A stretch of DNA of 64,000 nucleotides. It comes from Celeribacter persicus (GTDB lineage Bacteria > Pseudomonadota > Alphaproteobacteria > Rhodobacterales > Rhodobacteraceae). The position numbers and the translations under genes were made by a program. The notes below the pieces were generated by a model. It had not been told where the DNA came from and did not search any database. It saw only the letters and a program-made list of their open reading frames with translations. Position 1 is the stretch's first letter. Each line of letters opens with the position of its first letter. The stretch is taken from NCBI RefSeq assembly GCF_003050785.1, contig NZ_QAOH01000007.1:152550-216549 (forward strand), given 5' to 3'. This document shows positions 60,961 to 64,000 of the stretch, one piece after another.

Positions 60961-63609
60961 GTGCCCCGGCAAAACGATTCAGGCGTCTGCTATCACGCGC
61001 AGACAGGAGAGCACGTCCTTGCGGAGTTTGGGGTGACGGCTGGCAAAGGGCTCTCCGAATCCGAGGTCCTGCACCGGCGCGCGCGTTTCGGTCCGAACAC
61101 GCTTGCAACCAAACGCAAGGTCGGAATCGTCACCCTCCTCCTGAGGCAGTTGCAAAGCCCCGTCGTTTTCCTTCTGGCCGGTGCGGCGGTGCTCGCTGCG
61201 TTGTTCCGGGAAGTGGAAGAAGCGGTCGCCATCGTGATCGTCCTCGGCCTCAACACACTCATCGGGTTCTTCACCGAATTCAAAGCCGCCCGTTCCATCG
61301 AGGGGCTGCAAGCTCTCGAAACCCTCAAGGCGCGCGTGCGCCGCGACGGGCATGACAGAATGATTCCCGCCGACGAACTGGTTCCGGGAGACATCGTTCT
61401 GCTCGATGCAGGCGATGCCATTCCCGCGGATTTGCGATTGATCGAGGGGGCAAACCCGCAGGTCGACGAATCCACCCTGACCGGCGAATCCGTGGCCGTC
61501 GCCAAAGACGCAGCCCCGGTGCCGGAAGCCGCAAGGCTGGCGGATCGGAATTCCATGCTGTTCAGGGGAACCGCACTGACCGCCGGAAGTGCGCTCGGCG
61601 TCGTGACGGGAACCGGGCTTGCCACCGAAATCGGTCAGGTCTCCAAACTCGTCGCAGAAGCGGGCGCAGGCACGTCGCCGATCGAAAAGAAACTGGCCCA
61701 TCTCTCCTCCCAACTCGTCTGGGCCACAGTGGCCCTGACCCTATTGATCGCCGGGATCGGCATTCTGACCGGCAAAGATGCGTTTTTGATGGCCGAGGCG
61801 TCCATTGCTCTTGCCGTGGCTGCCATCCCCGAAGGTCTGCCTGTCGTCGCAACGCTCACCCTGGCCCGGGGCATGTGGCGGATGGCGCGCCAGAACGCGC
61901 TGGTCGAACACCTGTCAGCCGTGGAGACTCTGGGGGCGACGACCGTCATTCTGACCGACAAAACCGGGACGCTTACCGAGAACCGGATGACCGTCCGCCG
62001 GTTTTGGCTGCCTTCGGGAGAGGTGAGCACGAACAGCACGTCAGAAGGGAGCAAACCCGGAGACGATGCACAGCTTGCCGCTCTGGTCAAAGTCGCCGTT
62101 CTCTGCAATGACGCGGCCCTCGACACGCCCGAGGCGGAGGGCGCAGGCGATCCCATGGAGGTGGCGTTGCTGCGTGCCGGTCTCGAAGAAGGACATTCCC
62201 GCAAGGACCTTCTGATGCGATACCCCGCTGTGCGGAAGGTGGCTTTCGACAGCACCAGCAAACGAATGGCCACGGTCCACAGGCACGACAACGACTATCT
62301 CTACGCCATCAAGGGGGCGCCCGAGGCGGTGTTGCAAAGCAGCCATTTTATTTCACCGGAGGGGCAACTCGCACCCCTTGGACCGGAAGATCAAAAAATC
62401 TGGCTCGAACGGGCTGCGGAACTTGCGCACCACGGTTTGCGCGTGTTGGCCTGCGCGGCCAAAGCGGAGACCAGACCGGATGCCGCGCCATATGAAGGCC
62501 TGACGTTTCTCGGACTGATCGGGCTCGAAGATCCGGCTCGCCGCGATGTGCCCGGCGCGATCGAAGCCTGTTACCGTGCGGGCATCCGGGTTGTGATGGT
62601 CACCGGTGACCATGTGGATACGGCGCGCAGCATTGGCAGGACGGTCGGGCTCCGCTGTGAGGCAGACAATGTGGTCGAAGGCGTCGAAGTCGCCCAGTTG
62701 ACGGCCAATGGCACGGATGACTTCGCCCGGATCGGTATTTTCGCACGGGTGAGCCCGAAAGAAAAACTCGACCTCGTGCGTGCCTATCAGGCATCAGGCG
62801 AAATCGTCGCGATGACCGGAGATGGCGTCAACGATGCGCCGGCACTCCGTCAGGCGGATATCGGCGTCGCGATGGGTTTGCGCGGGACAGATGTGGCCCG
62901 CGAGTCTGCTGCAATGATCCTGCTCGACGACGCCTTTCCGACCATCGTTGCCGCGATCCGCGAAGGGCGGGTCATTTTCGGCAATATCCGCCGTTTCGCC
63001 GCCTATCTTTTGGCCTGCAATCTCACGGAAGTGCTGGTTGTCGGGATCGCGGTGCTGCTGTCGCTGCCCCTCCCGATCCTGCCGTTGCAAATCCTCTATC
63101 TGAACCTGATCACCGACGTTTTCCCCGCCTTTGCACTGGCCCTCGGCGAGGGCGAGGGCGATGTGCTCGACAGACCGCCCCGCAACCCGCGAGAGCCCAT
63201 TCTGGGACGCGCGCAATGGGTCCGGCTTGCCACGCAAAGCCTGATGATGAGTGCCGCCGTTTTCGGAGCCATGTGGATCAGCACATCTCTGAGCTTCAGC
63301 CCGGAAGCAACCGTGACCGTCACCTTCCTTACCCTCGCCTGCGCCCAGCTTTGGCAGGTGTTCAATATGCATTCGGGCAGAGTGCCTTTATTCAATAACG
63401 AGATTACCCGAAATCCGTGGATATGGGCCGCACTCATCCTTTGTATGGTCCTTCTGGTCATCCCGGCCTATCTGCCCGCACTTGCGAACATTCTTGGCCT
63501 CTCGGCCCCGGACGCGACGATGTGGACGCTTATTCTCGGCCTGAGCGCGCTACCGACAGTTTTCTGGCAAACCATGATGCGCCTTCGGCCCCAGAAATCC
63601 AAAGCGTAA
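60961..63609 (+). CDS. P-type cation-transporting ATPase (P2 type)
   Basis: An ATPase of 882 residues with the N-terminal cation-ATPase domain, about ten membrane helices, the dephosphorylation motif LTGESVAV (TGE), the ion-site motif AIPEGLPVVATL (PEGL, Ca/Na/H-type), the phospho-acceptor Asp333 in ILTDKTGTLTE, the nucleotide-site KGAPEAV and the hinge MTGDGVNDAPALRQADIG. No CPC motif, so it does not carry heavy metals of the CopA/ZntA kind; calcium, sodium or magnesium are candidates. The start is GTG 60961 because AGGAG lies nine bases before it. Divergent from the PRTase/esterase fusion. Confidence 0.9.
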   Translation: MPRQNDSGVCYHAQTGEHVLAEFGVTAGKGLSESEVLHRRARFGPNTLATKRKVGIVTLLLRQLQSPVVFLLAGAAVLAALFREVEEAVAIVIVLGLNTLIGFFTEFKAARSIEGLQALETLKARVRRDGHDRMIPADELVPGDIVLLDAGDAIPADLRLIEGANPQVDESTLTGESVAVAKDAAPVPEAARLADRNSMLFRGTALTAGSALGVVTGTGLATEIGQVSKLVAEAGAGTSPIEKKLAHLSSQLVWATVALTLLIAGIGILTGKDAFLMAEASIALAVAAIPEGLPVVATLTLARGMWRMARQNALVEHLSAVETLGATTVILTDKTGTLTENRMTVRRFWLPSGEVSTNSTSEGSKPGDDAQLAALVKVAVLCNDAALDTPEAEGAGDPMEVALLRAGLEEGHSRKDLLMRYPAVRKVAFDSTSKRMATVHRHDNDYLYAIKGAPEAVLQSSHFISPEGQLAPLGPEDQKIWLERAAELAHHGLRVLACAAKAETRPDAAPYEGLTFLGLIGLEDPARRDVPGAIEACYRAGIRVVMVTGDHVDTARSIGRTVGLRCEADNVVEGVEVAQLTANGTDDFARIGIFARVSPKEKLDLVRAYQASGEIVAMTGDGVNDAPALRQADIGVAMGLRGTDVARESAAMILLDDAFPTIVAAIREGRVIFGNIRRFAAYLLACNLTEVLVVGIAVLLSLPLPILPLQILYLNLITDVFPAFALALGEGEGDVLDRPPRNPREPILGRAQWVRLATQSLMMSAAVFGAMWISTSLSFSPEATVTVTFLTLACAQLWQVFNMHSGRVPLFNNEITRNPWIWAALILCMVLLVIPAYLPALANILGLSAPDATMWTLILGLSALPTVFWQTMMRLRPQKSKA

Positions 63610-63654
63610 ACTGAGCTACGGGATGACGTAGGTGAAATGGGAGAGGCAAATTCT

Positions 63655-63684
63655 CGGCGCGGGTGTTGGGTCAGCGCGCCGTTT
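63655..63684. terminator. terminator after the P-type ATPase gene
   Basis: CGGCGCG (63655-63661) and CGCGCCG (63675-63681) form a seven-pair stem followed by TTT, 46 bases after the ATPase stop. Confidence 0.5.
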
Positions 63685-63871
63685 ACTGACGATGCGCATT
63701 CCCGATTTGACGTAACGCGACGCCGTAGGATCGGAGTTTGTCGGTTACCCTGCTTTTCTTAACAATTTCAGCCCCGCTCTCTTGTCCCGTGCCTTCATGA
63801 CAAAACTCTCCAACACCTTTCAACCCGTCGCAATCGGCGGAGATGTGACTTCCGGCACCCCTGATCGTCAG

Positions 63872-63881
63872 CCCCCCCCCC
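63872..63881. repeat. ten-base C tract
   Basis: A run of ten C residues in the 292-bp gap between the ATPase stop and the stop of the partial gene at the window end. Nothing else was recognised in this gap apart from the hairpin at 63655-63684. Confidence 0.6.
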
Positions 63882-63901
63882 GCGCTGGCGGTGTGCGGGT
63901 T

Positions 63902-64000
63902 TCAGCCCTTTTCGCCCTGTCCGCGGGCGTAGACGTCTTCGTAGCGGATGATGTCGTCCTCGCCCACATAGGAGCCGGTTTGCACCTCGATCAGGACCAT
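63902..64000 (-). CDS. mannose-1-phosphate guanylyltransferase/mannose-6-phosphate isomerase type protein, C-terminal end
   Basis: Only the last 32 codons are in the window. The sequence IEVQTGSYVGEDDIIRYEDV is the C-terminal cupin (type II mannose-6-phosphate isomerase) signature of ManC/AlgA-type proteins, which supply GDP-mannose for polysaccharides. The gene enters from beyond the right edge on the minus strand; the Met at 64000 is probably internal. Confidence 0.75.
   Translation of the reverse strand: MVLIEVQTGSYVGEDDIIRYEDVYARGQGEKG

Noticed and set aside
60740..61036. Short plus-strand frame before the P-type ATPase
   Set aside because: It overlaps the well-supported GTG start of the ATPase, has no ribosome site and no known motif.
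1..64000. CRISPR arrays, insertion sequences, prophage genes, tRNA and rRNA genes
   Set aside because: No spaced direct-repeat array, transposase, integrase or phage structural motif, and no cloverleaf-like or rRNA sequence was recognised on either strand by reading alone.

Overview
The window is about 62% G+C by eye, densely coded and rich in ATGA stop/start overlaps. Protein style (PutA of 1135 residues without a DNA-binding domain, Lrp-type PutR, TRAP and HAAT transporters, many TetR/LysR-controlled aromatic genes) points to a marine or soil alphaproteobacterium of the Rhodobacterales (Roseobacter/Celeribacter-like). This is inference from gene style; no rRNA or tRNA is present to prove it.

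Layout. (1) 1-3173: end of a LacI-type repressor, a GH1 beta-glucosidase and glucokinase, with a perfect 14-bp palindrome ahead of the glucosidase. (2) 3321-8411: one chemotaxis operon, STAS-cheY-cheA-cheW-cheR-second response regulator-unknown, without cheB or a receptor. (3) 8650-14069, minus strand: a small secreted protein, then an exopolysaccharide operon (UDP-glucuronate decarboxylase broken by an in-frame TAG, galE, a membrane GT2 glycosyltransferase, a secreted GH26-like hydrolase). (4) 14331-18314: divergent putR and putA, followed by a nested palindromic repeat. (5) 18492-31128: hydroxyquinol-type aromatic degradation (two flavin hydroxylases, intradiol dioxygenase, tautomerase-like protein, maleylacetate reductase, a branched-chain-type ABC transporter, TetR and LysR regulators). 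(6) 31175-41937: a nine-gene operon plus a SARP-type regulator. (7) 42102-46858: siderophore receptor, periplasmic enterochelin-esterase-like protein and AraC regulator. (8) 47025-55046: XRE regulator, TRAP transporter, pyrK-pyrD-carbamoylase-pyrE-unknown. (9) 55109-63609: stress-type block with a small alarmone synthetase, FtsH, a three-domain PRTase/hydrolase/erythromycin-esterase fusion and a P-type ATPase. (10) 63902-64000: tail of a ManC/AlgA-type protein.

Most interesting: region 6 holds all parts of a phosphorylate-oxidise-dephosphorylate route for alkylphenols: a split PEP-synthase-like aryl kinase (ATP-binding subunit plus phospho-histidine subunit, as in phenylphosphate synthase and Corynebacterium CreHI), a class I P450 with its ferredoxin and reductase (CreJEF-like), two HD-domain phosphohydrolases (CreD-like candidates), an SDR alcohol dehydrogenase and an aldehyde dehydrogenase. 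Here it sits beside a hydroxyquinol/maleylacetate ring-cleavage set, which would allow a complete route from an alkylphenol to 3-oxoadipate. Repeats of TGTGCGT lie ahead of the P450 gene and again inside the operon.

Second: region 8 looks like an orotate/dihydroorotate/ureido-acid uptake and salvage or degradation operon. The XRE regulator appears to control itself and the operon, because the same GTCT-N8-AGAC site occurs in both leaders. No insertion sequence, CRISPR array, tRNA or rRNA was seen.
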